Assembly (NCBI GenBank): GCA_944381375.1
Contig: CALWKX010000006.1
Coordinates: forward strand, 1-64,000
DNA length: 64,000 bases
Origin: an uncultured Lachnospiraceae bacterium
GTDB taxonomy: Bacteria > Bacillota > Clostridia > Eubacteriales > Anaerofustaceae
Direction of reading: 5' to 3'
Part shown: piece after piece, positions 25,548 through 34,471 of the stretch
Layout: each line of letters starts with the position of its first letter
How positions within the stretch are numbered: the first letter of the stretch is position 1
Translations under genes and position numbers: made by a program
Notes under the pieces: model-generated
What the model saw: only the letters and a program-made list of their open reading frames with translations
What the model was told of the DNA's origin: nothing
Database searches by the model: none

Positions 25548-26255
25548 TTATCCATACATTGGTTTATTTCCGCCCGAAGGAGCATCAGCGGCATCCCTTT
25601 GATCAAGCGGTTTTTTATAATACTCATTATAAGAAGGATCAAGTTTGTGTTTCATATATGTCTGACAGTATATCGCTCCCACAGGATTGTTCGCAAGCGC
25701 CCTGTCTTTTGCAATTAAAGTGCTGCATAGTGCGTCTGAATATTTCGTAAACAACGAATCATGCCCTACGCACAATCCGACGATGACATTAAAATCTGTT
25801 TTTTGTTCATTCATAAGCTTTGCCTGAAGAATAGGATTGCATATCGGTTCAAAAACATCTTCATCGCGTACTTTCATTCCGGGATCAATCCCTACTTTTT
25901 CTTTTGCGATCCCTCCAACTTTGCATATAATGGAAACAGTCTCAAAATTATGCTTACGAAACACATCACAGACAACTTTCGCTTCGCTAGATAGTCCACG
26001 GCAAAATGCAACGCCTATTTTTTTATAATTCATGTGCTTGCATAATTCAACGGTATCTTTAAGCCTGGACCACAAAGCCCAGCCCAGAGCTTCTATCTCG
26101 GAGGATTTTATGTAAAACTCATAATTTTCTTCTTTTTTATAAAGCTCGAAATTCTCTTTTACTATGTCTTGGTTCTTCATAGGACAGTTTGCGGGCATTT
26201 TATTATAATCTTCCTTACCGCATGCCCGCACAGTACAATATGCGCATGTATACAT
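25548..26255 (-). CDS. DUF1847 cysteine-rich protein
   Basis: A 235-residue soluble protein with an N-terminal cysteine cluster (YTCAYCTVRACG, then NCPM), a likely metal or iron-sulfur site. Further conserved cysteines occur in FCRGLS, CKVGG, ICNP and LCVGHD. DUF1847 has no established function. ATG 26255 has GGAGG 8 nt upstream; a GTG nine nt earlier is less well placed. Confidence 0.75.
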   Translation of the reverse strand: MYTCAYCTVRACGKEDYNKMPANCPMKNQDIVKENFELYKKEENYEFYIKSSEIEALGWALWSRLKDTVELCKHMNYKKIGVAFCRGLSSEAKVVCDVFRKHNFETVSIICKVGGIAKEKVGIDPGMKVRDEDVFEPICNPILQAKLMNEQKTDFNVIVGLCVGHDSLFTKYSDALCSTLIAKDRALANNPVGAIYCQTYMKHKLDPSYNEYYKKPLDQRDAADAPSGGNKPMYG

Positions 26256-26439
26256 ATAACGCACCTCCGTATTCAGTATTTATCTAAATATAGCAAAAAC
26301 AAGACGCTCTTGTCAATCTGCTTGCAATTCTTATAATGACTCTTTCTCTTAACTCTTAATAATAAAAAAATATTAAAACATATTTGCTAATAAAACTTTG
26401 CATGATATAATTAAGCACTATTATTTTTAAGGAGCTAAA

Positions 26440-27957
26440 ATGTTTACAATAATGAGCGCCGATGAGGCTGTAAAACTAATCAAAGACAATGCATGTATAG
26501 GACTTAACGCTTTTCACGCTGTAGGCAACCCAGAAGCGCTGCATGAAGCGCTTGAAAAAAGAATATCGGAAAACGCTCATCCATGGAATATATCAATAGT
26601 TTGCGCCGCAGGATTCGGCACATGGGAAAACGACACTTTTGTAGAAACCTATGCCGACAGCGGAGCCATAAAAAAAGTATTATGCGGCCATTATTCCAGC
26701 ATGCCTGTAATTGAAAAATGTATATCTCAGAACAAAATGGAAGCATACAATATGCCAATGGGCACTATAGCTCACTGTATACGTGCGGCTGCCTCAGGCA
26801 AAGATTGGTATTTTACCAAAGTTGGACTTAATACTTTTATAGATCCACGATTAGAAGGGCCTGCATTAAACGAAATATCAAAAGAAGAGTATGTAAAATA
26901 TCTTCTGATTGACGGTGAAGAATATCTCGCATACAAGACCCCAAAAATCGACGTTGCGTTGCTTAGAGGGACAAAAGTAGACCCGAACGGAAATATTTCT
27001 TTCAAAAAAGAGTATTTGACTATAGACGCTTTAGCCATGGCCCAGACAGCGAAACGCAATGGCGGTATTGTAATCGTACAAGTAGACGAAGTAAGCAATA
27101 ATTTTGAGAGGCCTATTAATGTTGTCATCCCGGGGATGCTTGTGGATGTTGTTGTAGTATCTAACGAAAAACAGCTTGCTGCAAGAGAAAAGACATATAA
27201 TCCATCGCTTTCAGGCGATATTCACGTGCCTTTATCACACATGAATTACTGGCTCAATAAAATCACTGAAAGCAAACCTATTAAAAATAAGAAAAAAGAA
27301 GAATATTCCGAAATTATTGCAAAACGCGCGGTAAAAGAAATAAAACCCGGAGACAATGTCAATATAGGAATAGGAATCCCTGGCGCTGTCGGCAAATACG
27401 CAGCAAAGACGGGACTTATAAAAGACCTCAATTTAACAGTGGAATCTGGAGGTGTTGGAGGACTTCCTGCGCCCGGCACAAGTTTTGGAGCTACAATCGG
27501 AGCAGATATGCTTTGCAGCATGTCATCACAATTTGATTTTTACGAAGGCGGAGGTCTTGATATATGTTTTATGGGCGCTTTGGAAATAGACAGTCACGGC
27601 AATGTCAACTCTCATAAGATTGAAGGCAAGCTTGCCGGAATCGGAGGTTTCACTAACATTACCGTATCGACTAAAAAAGTTGTTTTCTGCTTAAGCTTTA
27701 CAGCTAAAGGTCTCGAGGTTGAAGAAAAACAAGGCAAAATAAATATCAAAAGAGAAGGTAAATTAACAAAAATCAAAAAAGATGTAAGTTCTATAAGTTT
27801 TTGCGCAAAAAATGCTTTGGAACGCGGACAAGAAGTTATTTACGTTACTGAACGCTGTGTATTCAAATTAACTGAAAGCGGATTGAAACTTATTGAGGTT
27901 TTTCCTGGAATAAGAGAAAAAGAAGATATTCGTGATATTCTTGATTTTGAAGTGTGA
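26440..27957 (+). CDS. Acetyl-/propionyl-CoA:acyl CoA-transferase (family I, fused subunits)
   Basis: A 505-residue enzyme in which the alpha and beta CoA-transferase domains are fused, as in propionate CoA-transferase and YdiF. It moves CoA between short-chain fatty acids in fermentation. The catalytic Glu335 lies in LTVESGGVGGLPAPG. The alpha half contains the usual Gly-rich GLNAFHAVGNP loop. AGGAG precedes the ATG. It stands alone, so the acyl substrate cannot be fixed. Confidence 0.88.
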   Translation: MFTIMSADEAVKLIKDNACIGLNAFHAVGNPEALHEALEKRISENAHPWNISIVCAAGFGTWENDTFVETYADSGAIKKVLCGHYSSMPVIEKCISQNKMEAYNMPMGTIAHCIRAAASGKDWYFTKVGLNTFIDPRLEGPALNEISKEEYVKYLLIDGEEYLAYKTPKIDVALLRGTKVDPNGNISFKKEYLTIDALAMAQTAKRNGGIVIVQVDEVSNNFERPINVVIPGMLVDVVVVSNEKQLAAREKTYNPSLSGDIHVPLSHMNYWLNKITESKPIKNKKKEEYSEIIAKRAVKEIKPGDNVNIGIGIPGAVGKYAAKTGLIKDLNLTVESGGVGGLPAPGTSFGATIGADMLCSMSSQFDFYEGGGLDICFMGALEIDSHGNVNSHKIEGKLAGIGGFTNITVSTKKVVFCLSFTAKGLEVEEKQGKINIKREGKLTKIKKDVSSISFCAKNALERGQEVIYVTERCVFKLTESGLKLIEVFPGIREKEDIRDILDFEV

Positions 27958-28022
27958 ATACGGCTTGAAATCAATATCGCTAAAATATATAATGAAATAG
28001 AACAAAATCCAAGGAAAGAATT

Positions 28023-28613
28023 ATGAGCGAAGAAAACAAACAGCTTCAAAAAAAACCTTCTAAATCAAAAAAAACGGTGGCGCAGTCTAACTGCATATAT
28101 TCAAAAGTAGAAATCATACTTGCGCTGTTTATTATAGCTGTAGCTTCAGTACCGTTAGTATTTATACTGGCAAACTCCATAGTTTACAAAACAGGAAATA
28201 TCGTACAAACAGGTATTATTATAATCTGCGTACTCGCAATTGCATTTGCATTTTTCATGATACAAGACGGCTTTAAAAGAAGCATGCTGGTAAGACTTTT
28301 CAGAGATTATACAAAGAGACTTACAGATGATCCAAACAGATCTATCGTTACGCTTGCCAAAGCAAAAAAGGTCAGTGCAAAAACAATAAGAAATAATTTG
28401 GAATATCTGATTGATAAAAAATGGTATGTAAATACAAAACTTGATCTAAAAAACAAGCGGGTCATTTTTTACAATGAAAACATACCGGACGCAATAGTAC
28501 CGCTCAGTAAAGCTTCATCAATAATTACATGCAAATATTGCAGGGGAATTAATTATACTACTGAGAACAATTATGAAAAATGCTGTTACTGCGGGTCTCC
28601 TTTAAAGAAATAA
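28023..28613 (+). CDS. Membrane protein with winged-helix-like segment and C-terminal zinc ribbon
   Basis: A 196-residue protein of unrecognised family. A Lys-rich cytoplasmic start precedes two transmembrane helices (about 29-52 and 60-79). A segment at about 95-150 (IVTLAKAKKVSAKTIRNNLEYLIDKKWYVN) reads like a winged helix. The tail contains CKYCRG and CCYCGS, a four-cysteine zinc ribbon. It follows the CoA-transferase by 65 nt on the same strand. It might be a membrane-tethered regulator, but that is inference. Confidence 0.6.
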   Translation: MSEENKQLQKKPSKSKKTVAQSNCIYSKVEIILALFIIAVASVPLVFILANSIVYKTGNIVQTGIIIICVLAIAFAFFMIQDGFKRSMLVRLFRDYTKRLTDDPNRSIVTLAKAKKVSAKTIRNNLEYLIDKKWYVNTKLDLKNKRVIFYNENIPDAIVPLSKASSIITCKYCRGINYTTENNYEKCCYCGSPLKK

Positions 28614-28689
28614 CTAATTTAAAATAGACTGATATTTATAATGCAGTTTGTATTTTTCGATTATTTTTATTTTCGGTATAGCGACTGCC

Positions 28690-28838
28690 GGCGCGCAGCG
28701 CGAGCCTTAAACCGAAGCGGCGAAAATATTTCGCCTTCGGTTTAAGGCTCTTTATTAAAGGCAAAAATTTGCCTTTAATACGCAAAAAAACAAAGAGGGG
28801 AAATTTCCCCTCTTTGTTTTTTGCGTGCGCTGCGCGCC
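28690..28838. repeat. Three-armed hairpin element, copy C
   Basis: The closing stem GGCGCGCAGCGC (28690-28701) pairs perfectly with GCGCTGCGCGCC (28827-28838). The three hairpins are 28702-28750 (22 bp with a 2-nt bulge), 28753-28780 (13-bp arms) and 28781-28825 (22 bp with one extra A). Total length is 149 bp against 150 in copy B, with the same closing sequence and nearly the same arm sizes but different arm sequences. It lies 76 nt after the zinc-ribbon gene and just upstream of the amidase promoter. Confidence 0.93.
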
Positions 28839-28871
28839 GTATCATGCTGCTTAATTAAATCATTCTTTAAC

Positions 28872-28900
28872 TTGACGCTTTTTTTAAGTGAAACTATAAT
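28872..28900 (+). promoter_or_regulatory. Amidase promoter
   Basis: TTGACG (28872-28877) and TATAAT (28895-28900) with exactly 17 nt between them, 43 nt upstream of the amidase ATG. A near-consensus sigma-A promoter. Confidence 0.85.
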
Positions 28901-28943
28901 TATATTGTTTGAAATAAACGAAAATAAAAGGAGCCTTCTCATC

Positions 28944-30464
28944 ATGAACAAAAACCCTGCTGCATTTACGCCATATGAAGCTTCGATAGCAGAAATAAAA
29001 CAGGCGCTTGAAAAATCTGAAATTTCAAGCGAACAGCTCGTAAAATATTACATCAGACGCATAAAAGTCTACGATAAAATTCTGCGCTCAATCATCACTC
29101 TCAATCCTTCAGCGCTCAATGACGCAATAGAACTTGATAAACTGCGCAAAAAAGGACAGATAAAAGGCGCGTTGCACGGCATACCGATTGTAGTTAAAGA
29201 CAACTGCGAAGCTGTTGGAATGCCGACAACAAGCGGCTGCTGTTCACTTCGTAATTATTATTCATCAAACGATTCTTTCATTGTTAAAAAACTCAAAGAC
29301 GCCGGAGCAATCATTTTAGGTAAATCAGCGCTTTCAGAATTCGCCGTGGGCGGTATGGGTTACAGCTCTTTGAATAAACAATCCTTGAACCCGTACGATC
29401 TGACTCGTACTCCCGGCGGTTCCTCATCAGGCTCAGGAAGCGCTGTAAGCGCGAATTTTGCTTCCGGCGCAATCGGTACAGATACAGTCAATTCCCTCCG
29501 TTCTCCTGCAAGCGCTTGCAATATAGTTGCAATAAGAGCTACCAGAGGTCTCATCAGCCGCAGCGGTATTTTCCCTCATACGCTGACACAGGACTGTGCA
29601 GGCCCAATGGCTAAATATGTAGAAGATATTGCTATTATGCTAGGAGCTGTCGCAGGATATGATCCCGAGGATGAATTCTGCGCTCAGATAAAAGATATGC
29701 CGGTTGAAGATTACACTAAATATCTTAATGCAAACGGTCTGAAAGGCCGAAGAATCGGTTTGCTGGTCAACAATATTGGAGACGATCAACAAGTAATCAA
29801 TGTAGTAAATAAAGCCGTTGCTGACATAAAAGCTTCAGGCGCTGAGGTAATAAATATAGATGATGACGCTTTGCTTGCATCATATTTGCTTGAAGCAAAT
29901 AAGCTTCAATATTATGCTGCCAAAGATGATGCAGATGAATATATAGCCAAGTCTCAGCCTGCGTTCCCGTTTGAAAATCTTCAAAAACTTGTAGACGATA
30001 ATGCAAACGGAAACAAAATGGGCAAAGAACCTTATGACAGATTCGTAAAAGCGCTCACTTCAAACGTCAGCAAATATTCTGAAGAATATATAGCCAAAAT
30101 TAAACAAACGGATATCCTGCGCGAAAAAATAATAAATATCATGAATGAAAATAATCTTGACGCGTTTATGTATCCGCTTCAGAGCATGCTTGTCGCCAAA
30201 ACAGATTATGAAAAAGGCCAGGCCAAAAGAAACGGTATCATAGCGGCAATCACAGGCCTTCCTGCCATTACCGTGCCTGCCGGCTTTTCTGAGGCCACTT
30301 CCACAGCGCTTCAAGGCGTGCCTGTCGGGATTGATTTTTTAGCGCGGCCGTTTGAAGAAGGATCCCTTATTGAAATGGCGTATGCTTATGAACAAATCAC
30401 TAAACACCGCAACCCGCCTGCAGGATTTGCCGATTATGATTTTTCGTCGATTGAAATCGATTAA
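28944..30464 (+). CDS. Amidase signature-family hydrolase
   Basis: A 506-residue amidase. The Ser-Ser-Lys triad is visible: Lys85 in VVKDN, the cis-Ser in GGSSSGSG (159-166), and Ser184 in GTDTVNSLRSPAS. The usual nucleophile motif is GTDTGGSIR; the two glycines are replaced by Val-Asn here. It cleaves amide bonds of unknown substrate; gatA is unlikely because gatB and gatC are absent. ATG 28944 has AAGGAG 10 nt upstream. Confidence 0.88.
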   Translation: MNKNPAAFTPYEASIAEIKQALEKSEISSEQLVKYYIRRIKVYDKILRSIITLNPSALNDAIELDKLRKKGQIKGALHGIPIVVKDNCEAVGMPTTSGCCSLRNYYSSNDSFIVKKLKDAGAIILGKSALSEFAVGGMGYSSLNKQSLNPYDLTRTPGGSSSGSGSAVSANFASGAIGTDTVNSLRSPASACNIVAIRATRGLISRSGIFPHTLTQDCAGPMAKYVEDIAIMLGAVAGYDPEDEFCAQIKDMPVEDYTKYLNANGLKGRRIGLLVNNIGDDQQVINVVNKAVADIKASGAEVINIDDDALLASYLLEANKLQYYAAKDDADEYIAKSQPAFPFENLQKLVDDNANGNKMGKEPYDRFVKALTSNVSKYSEEYIAKIKQTDILREKIINIMNENNLDAFMYPLQSMLVAKTDYEKGQAKRNGIIAAITGLPAITVPAGFSEATSTALQGVPVGIDFLARPFEEGSLIEMAYAYEQITKHRNPPAGFADYDFSSIEID

Positions 30465-30550
30465 CTATCTATGTAAATAATACATTTAATACGGCTGGAA
30501 TACATTCGATTACTGAAAAAAAATAAACCCATTGCTTCTTAATTTAAAAA

Positions 30551-30593
30551 TATTCATAAAAAAAACGGCTGCGCCGTTTTTTTTTTATGAATA
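30551..30593. terminator. Long bidirectional terminator
   Basis: A hairpin with ACGGC and GCCGT at its tip is extended by A/T tracts and then by TATTCAT/ATGAATA. It overlaps the stop codon of the minus-strand gene and faces the amidase gene end. Confidence 0.85.
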
Positions 30594-30917
30594 TCGCTTT
30601 GTTTTTTTAGCTTCTTTCTCAAGTACTTTGCGCTCTTCCTCGGCGGCTTGCCTGCTGTAACGTTTTGACGTTAGAGTAAATATCAGCTTATATATGCCGA
30701 AGCCTACGAGAATTGCAGCTATAACAAACTGTATTATCAATGCCGTAAGATTGGAAACTCCCGCTGAATAATGATTGTAGGAAAACCAACCAACTCCCGC
30801 TCCGCCAATAATAGCGATAACACTGCCTACAATCATATTTTCACGGCTCGTAATGATCCTTTGCGGTCTTTGCTTTTTTTCTCTTCTGCTTTTTTTAGGA
30901 GTTTTATATAAATCCAT
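30585..30917 (-). CDS. Small two-helix membrane protein with basic ends
   Basis: A 110-residue protein with a Lys/Arg-rich N-terminus (PKKSRREKKQRP), two hydrophobic segments (about 30-50 and 55-80) and a highly charged C-terminal helix (about 83-110). The family is not recognised. It converges on the amidase gene and shares its terminator. Confidence 0.55.
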   Translation of the reverse strand: MDLYKTPKKSRREKKQRPQRIITSRENMIVGSVIAIIGGAGVGWFSYNHYSAGVSNLTALIIQFVIAAILVGFGIYKLIFTLTSKRYSRQAAEEERKVLEKEAKKTKRYS

Positions 30918-31130
30918 ATGAATACAAAGCCTTTCTTTTATTAATACATATTTATTATAGCAATTCCTTTATATTTATCCAATATTTTTGTGATGAGAAA
31001 TTTATAAAAATTTAATTATCAACGCTATTTGTCTTCAACATACCTTCTTTATGCCGTCTGCATCTTATAAGATTAAAGTAATGTGTTATAATATAGCATA
31101 ATCCAAAGCATAAGGTTAAAGGGGCTCATA

Positions 31131-31535
31131 ATGAAAAAAAAGCCGTACGGCAATATTACATCTTTTTTATTCAGTACTGCAGGCGTAACCGCTGAGCAGT
31201 GCTCAGCTTACAGCGCAGTAAGGGAGGGTGATGAAACATTAATAAAAATATCGCGCTTTATAGAATCAAAAGGCACTGTCGAAATCGAGTTTAGGACATC
31301 ATTGGAAATATTGTCAGATTTGAAGAATTTGATTTTGGACAATAATCTTGATTTATGGGACGGCTTCAAGCCAATAAGTTTTACCAAGCTTGATGAAACC
31401 GGTTTTCGGTTTGAAGTTATTTTTGATAATAAAACTCGTATAAGCGCAGAGTCATATTGTAAAAAGCCCAAAGGATACAATGAAGGCAAAGATGCCGTTA
31501 TAAAATATTTTATTAGTCAAATTGGACAATTTTAG
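31131..31535 (+). CDS. Uncharacterised small soluble protein
   Basis: A 134-residue protein without hydrophobic segments or metal motifs. A central region around ILSDLKNLILDNNLDLWDGF is a probable helix, and later strands give a mixed alpha/beta look. I do not recognise the family. A G-rich sequence (AAGGGGC) lies 8 nt upstream of the ATG, so it is probably a real gene. Confidence 0.55.
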   Translation: MKKKPYGNITSFLFSTAGVTAEQCSAYSAVREGDETLIKISRFIESKGTVEIEFRTSLEILSDLKNLILDNNLDLWDGFKPISFTKLDETGFRFEVIFDNKTRISAESYCKKPKGYNEGKDAVIKYFISQIGQF

Positions 31536-31636
31536 GTATCACATAACATTCACATACTGAATAATTGATGAAAAAACTTATTAATAAACCTGTTTTGTCT
31601 TTCTGATAGGACATTCTGTGAATTTTTTATATGTAA

Positions 31637-31671
31637 ACTGATTTAGTATCCTTTCGGAGGATAAAATCAGT
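31637..31671 (+). promoter_or_regulatory. Hairpin covering the ribosome binding site of the XRE gene
   Basis: ACTGATTT (31637-31644) plus TATCC (31647-31651) pair with GGATA (31659-31663) plus AAATCAGT (31664-31671), a 13-bp stem with a 2-nt bulge. The GGAGG site (31656-31660) falls across the loop and stem and the ATG starts at 31672. This should limit translation unless opened. Confidence 0.7.
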
Positions 31672-31929
31672 ATGAAAAAAATCAAAGGTATTGGACAAAT
31701 CAACATCACAGGAGACCGAATAAAAGAAGCTCGTTTAAGAGCTAATATTTCTCAAAAAACGTTAAGCGAAAGGCTTGAGCTTTATCCTGTTTACATATGC
31801 CGCGGCTCACTATCGCGCATAGAAAACGGTCAGCGTGCAGTCAGCGATATAGAAATAGACGCTATATCAAAAACACTTAATGTTTCTTTAGATTATTTAT
31901 TCGGAAGAGTTGATAAAATTAATCGTTAG
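31672..31929 (+). CDS. XRE-family HTH regulator
   Basis: An 85-residue protein that is almost all Cro/CI-type HTH (about 14-72: RIKEARLRANISQKTLSERL, then GSLSRIENGQRAVSD). There is no ligand domain. The HTH turn region has an insertion (ELYPVYICRG). It is monocistronic and its ribosome site is buried in a hairpin, suggesting tight translational control. The target is unknown. Confidence 0.8.
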   Translation: MKKIKGIGQINITGDRIKEARLRANISQKTLSERLELYPVYICRGSLSRIENGQRAVSDIEIDAISKTLNVSLDYLFGRVDKINR

Positions 31930-31989
31930 CAATTAATTTTGTCAGCGCTGAATATAACACCTTGCATCATAACAAAAGCACTGCTTTAA

Positions 31990-32065
31990 AATAAGCAGCG
32001 CCGGGCAAGGCTGGTTTCTCATATAAAAAAACGAAATTTGATTATCGAATTTTTGTTTTAAAATG
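31990..32065. terminator. AT-rich imperfect hairpin between convergent genes
   Basis: AAAACGAAATTTGAT and its imperfect complement GAATTTTTGTTTT near 32027-32058 form a weak AT-rich hairpin followed by a T-rich stretch. It may end the XRE or DUF2974 transcript. Confidence 0.35.
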
Positions 32066-32111
32066 ATGTCTTTACAAACCGTTCAGATGATAAATATACG
32101 GAAACATTAAC

Positions 32112-33266
32112 TTAATCGGTCTGTGAATAACCTGTTTTTTTACGAAGTCGCCTTCTTTTTGTTTCGCGTTTTATTATTTTTTTGTTACTTTGAGATTCTT
32201 TTATAAACAATCCTACGGCATGTTTCATAACGGCGACTGATTTTTCGTCCATATGGCGGATAGCCGATATGGTTTTCATCGCTATATCAAGCTTATTTTC
32301 GCTCAGTTGTGAAAGAGTATGCGCTCCTGTTTCGTATAGTATATTGAAAAATGTATTGATAATGTCTTTTCGCGCTTCTATCGGCATTTCATTCATCAGC
32401 TTGCTCAACGTCTTGTCGAGATTAGCGCTTTTAGCGCTTATTTTGTCTGTTCTGACGAGTTTGTCTTTTTTTATCTGCCACATAAAGCAATCATGCTGCA
32501 AATACCCCTCCTTACGGCTTTTGACTACTTGATAATCCTCCTTTTGTTCAAGAAGCATGCCTATAATGGAATCTTGAGGCACTATTTTGCATATTTTATG
32601 CGCAATTTTTTTGTATCCTTCTTTTTCAAGCATATGAGGCAAAAAACCCGGCCCATCAAAATTATAAATTTGAGTTATTCTGTTTGTAAGAATTTCGTCT
32701 ACGGCAGCACAAGCGTATACCGATAAATTGCCGCCTTTGGAATGTCCTGCAACGACAAAACGGCCTTTAAAGCTTGCAGCCGCTTTGGAAAGGTAATCTG
32801 CAGCTTGTATTTGCGAAGGTACTGTTTCCATAAAAGACATATTGAAGTTTTCCTTCCAGCCTGTAAGCGTATCGTCTGTACCTCTGAATACTATATATCT
32901 GAGACGTCTGCGGGTATCTATCGTCATAGCGGCGAATTGCATTTCATTTTCTTCATCTATTATGTCCGCATAATTGGAAAGCCGTATATTCATAAAGCGG
33001 GGCTGGTTTGCAATATTTTCAAAAAATGGTACAAGGTAAGGCGTTGTAAGCGCGCCCGGTTTGGTTGAAACGTCCCGTCCCATGCTGACGAATCTGTTAT
33101 AAGCTTCTTTTAGTGTGATATATTTGCGCTCATTGAGCAACGGCACTATACCTGAAAGATCAAGAGAAATAAGCTTGGAAAATGCAAGAGCGTCTACTTC
33201 ATTAAGTCCGCTTTTATTAAAAGGGATATCTCCTCTGAAATCAAGATAATCAAAAAGGTTGGGCAT
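32112..33266 (-). CDS. DUF2974 (Mbeg1-like) alpha/beta hydrolase
   Basis: A 384-residue protein. The lipase-type nucleophile elbow GHSKGG is near residue 174, preceded by an oxyanion-type FRGTDDTLTGW. This is the DUF2974 layout, with the C-terminal third helical and basic. Members are predicted lipases with unproven substrates. AAAGG lies 8 nt before the ATG. A remnant of the hairpin element lies upstream. Confidence 0.8.
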   Translation of the reverse strand: MPNLFDYLDFRGDIPFNKSGLNEVDALAFSKLISLDLSGIVPLLNERKYITLKEAYNRFVSMGRDVSTKPGALTTPYLVPFFENIANQPRFMNIRLSNYADIIDEENEMQFAAMTIDTRRRLRYIVFRGTDDTLTGWKENFNMSFMETVPSQIQAADYLSKAAASFKGRFVVAGHSKGGNLSVYACAAVDEILTNRITQIYNFDGPGFLPHMLEKEGYKKIAHKICKIVPQDSIIGMLLEQKEDYQVVKSRKEGYLQHDCFMWQIKKDKLVRTDKISAKSANLDKTLSKLMNEMPIEARKDIINTFFNILYETGAHTLSQLSENKLDIAMKTISAIRHMDEKSVAVMKHAVGLFIKESQSNKKIIKRETKRRRLRKKTGYSQTD

Positions 33267-33347
33267 AGCGGTTTCCTTTCATCAGCAATTATAGCATAAG
33301 CAAAGATACAAAGATTAAATGATAATATAAATTTAATGAAGGACGGT

Positions 33348-33378
33348 AGCCGCGCTGCGCGCAGTGAACTTCGCGGCT
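33348..33378. repeat. Remnant of a three-armed hairpin element, copy G
   Basis: AGCCGCG and CGCGGCT (33348-33354 with 33372-33378) enclose the palindrome CTGCGCGCAG. The string GCGCTGCGCGC at 33352-33362 matches the right closing arm of copies B and C. It may be a deletion remnant. It lies between divergent genes, unlike the complete copies. Confidence 0.5.
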
Positions 33379-33403
33379 GAAATAAAAAAATATCATTATG
33401 AAG

Positions 33404-33432
33404 CTGACAACAAAACCATATGCATGTATAAT
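33404..33432 (+). promoter_or_regulatory. Promoter very close to a start codon (possible leaderless mRNA)
   Basis: CTGACA (33404-33409) and TATAAT (33427-33432) with 17 nt between them. The ATG of the next gene is only 11 nt past the -10 box and has no Shine-Dalgarno sequence, so the transcript would start at or within a few bases of the AUG. Confidence 0.6.
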
Positions 33433-33443
33433 TAAAAGCATCC

Positions 33444-34055
33444 ATGAAAAAAGAAATAAACCAAAATAAATTCACAGCAGGCAAAACTATAGCGGCAGTT
33501 AATATCGTAATCTTTGTATTATTAATGATCGTTTTCATTGCAGGCTATAATATAAGCATAATAAGCGAAATTATATGGGACGTCGGCAGGGGATTGCTTT
33601 GGGTCGCGATGTGTATTTTTACAGTAGTTTGCGCTTGTTCGGGCAACGGTATATGCAGAAAAAAAGGATGGATAATTTTTATTATCATCGCTTTAATCCT
33701 GCGCTTAATATTATCTTGTATAAAAATTTTCAATATCGAAATGAGCGTTCTGCTGTGTATAATCACAGCGCTGAGTTTGACAGCATATACTCTTATATGC
33801 GTTATATCATATATAGCGTTGATGATGAAAGAATACGATATGATGCGTCTGAGCGCCGTTTTGAGTATTTTTATGAACGTTATATTCACAATTTGCTTTA
33901 CAATAGGAGTTGTAAACGCTTCGGGCCTGTATGCCATTAACGCCGCTTTGTCATTTTTCGTTATTCTGATTATAATGATTCCGATAAGTATAATAGAAAT
34001 CATGAGCAGTATTTTACTATTATGTTTTGCTAAAAGATACGGCGGAAACGAATAA
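33444..34055 (+). CDS. Multi-pass membrane protein of unknown family
   Basis: A 203-residue protein with about six hydrophobic segments and very short loops; only the first 12 residues are clearly polar. I do not recognise it. There is no ribosome binding site before the ATG, and the promoter lies 11 nt away. Its stop overlaps the start of the next membrane protein gene (TAATG), so they form a pair. Confidence 0.6.
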   Translation: MKKEINQNKFTAGKTIAAVNIVIFVLLMIVFIAGYNISIISEIIWDVGRGLLWVAMCIFTVVCACSGNGICRKKGWIIFIIIALILRLILSCIKIFNIEMSVLLCIITALSLTAYTLICVISYIALMMKEYDMMRLSAVLSIFMNVIFTICFTIGVVNASGLYAINAALSFFVILIIMIPISIIEIMSSILLLCFAKRYGGNE

Positions 34056-34471
34056 TGGACAAAATCAATAATGAAATAAATTTTAATTATATCCAAATAG
34101 AATATTTTGACAGAAAAACGAATCGCTCATGCGCAGCTTTTCAGGCGGCAGCCGCTTTGATTTTTTTTATTTTTTTCGTCTTTGTAATTTATGACTATAT
34201 AGCAAATTATGAAAGCGGCATTTATATCGGGAAAATTATTTTAGCATTTTTTGCTTTCGTATTTTTCCTTGCAGCTTTTATAAATTTCGCGGAAACGGTT
34301 AAATATACCAAAATTTTATTGAAAAGAAATATTTGGAACATACATGATTTTTCCATCGCAATAAATAAAAATGAAATAAAATCCAGACAGATTCTCACAA
34401 ATGTACTAAGTGCCGGTTTTTATTTAAGTGAAAACAGTTATTTGAAGTCATCCGATTCATCAGACGAATAA
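34055..34471 (+). CDS. Small membrane protein paired with the upstream gene
   Basis: A 138-residue protein with two transmembrane helices (about 29-50 and 58-80) and a Lys-rich C-terminal half ending in a Ser/Asp-rich tail. The family is unknown. Translation is coupled to the upstream gene through TAATG. Its 3' end overlaps the convergent SdpI-like gene by 34 bp. Confidence 0.55.
   Translation: MDKINNEINFNYIQIEYFDRKTNRSCAAFQAAAALIFFIFFVFVIYDYIANYESGIYIGKIILAFFAFVFFLAAFINFAETVKYTKILLKRNIWNIHDFSIAINKNEIKSRQILTNVLSAGFYLSENSYLKSSDSSDE

Noticed and set aside
28690-28838. The three-armed element as an integron attC site or IS end
   Set aside because: attC sites are a single imperfect hairpin with conserved core boxes. 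No integrase cassette array, transposase or target duplication is visible next to any copy.
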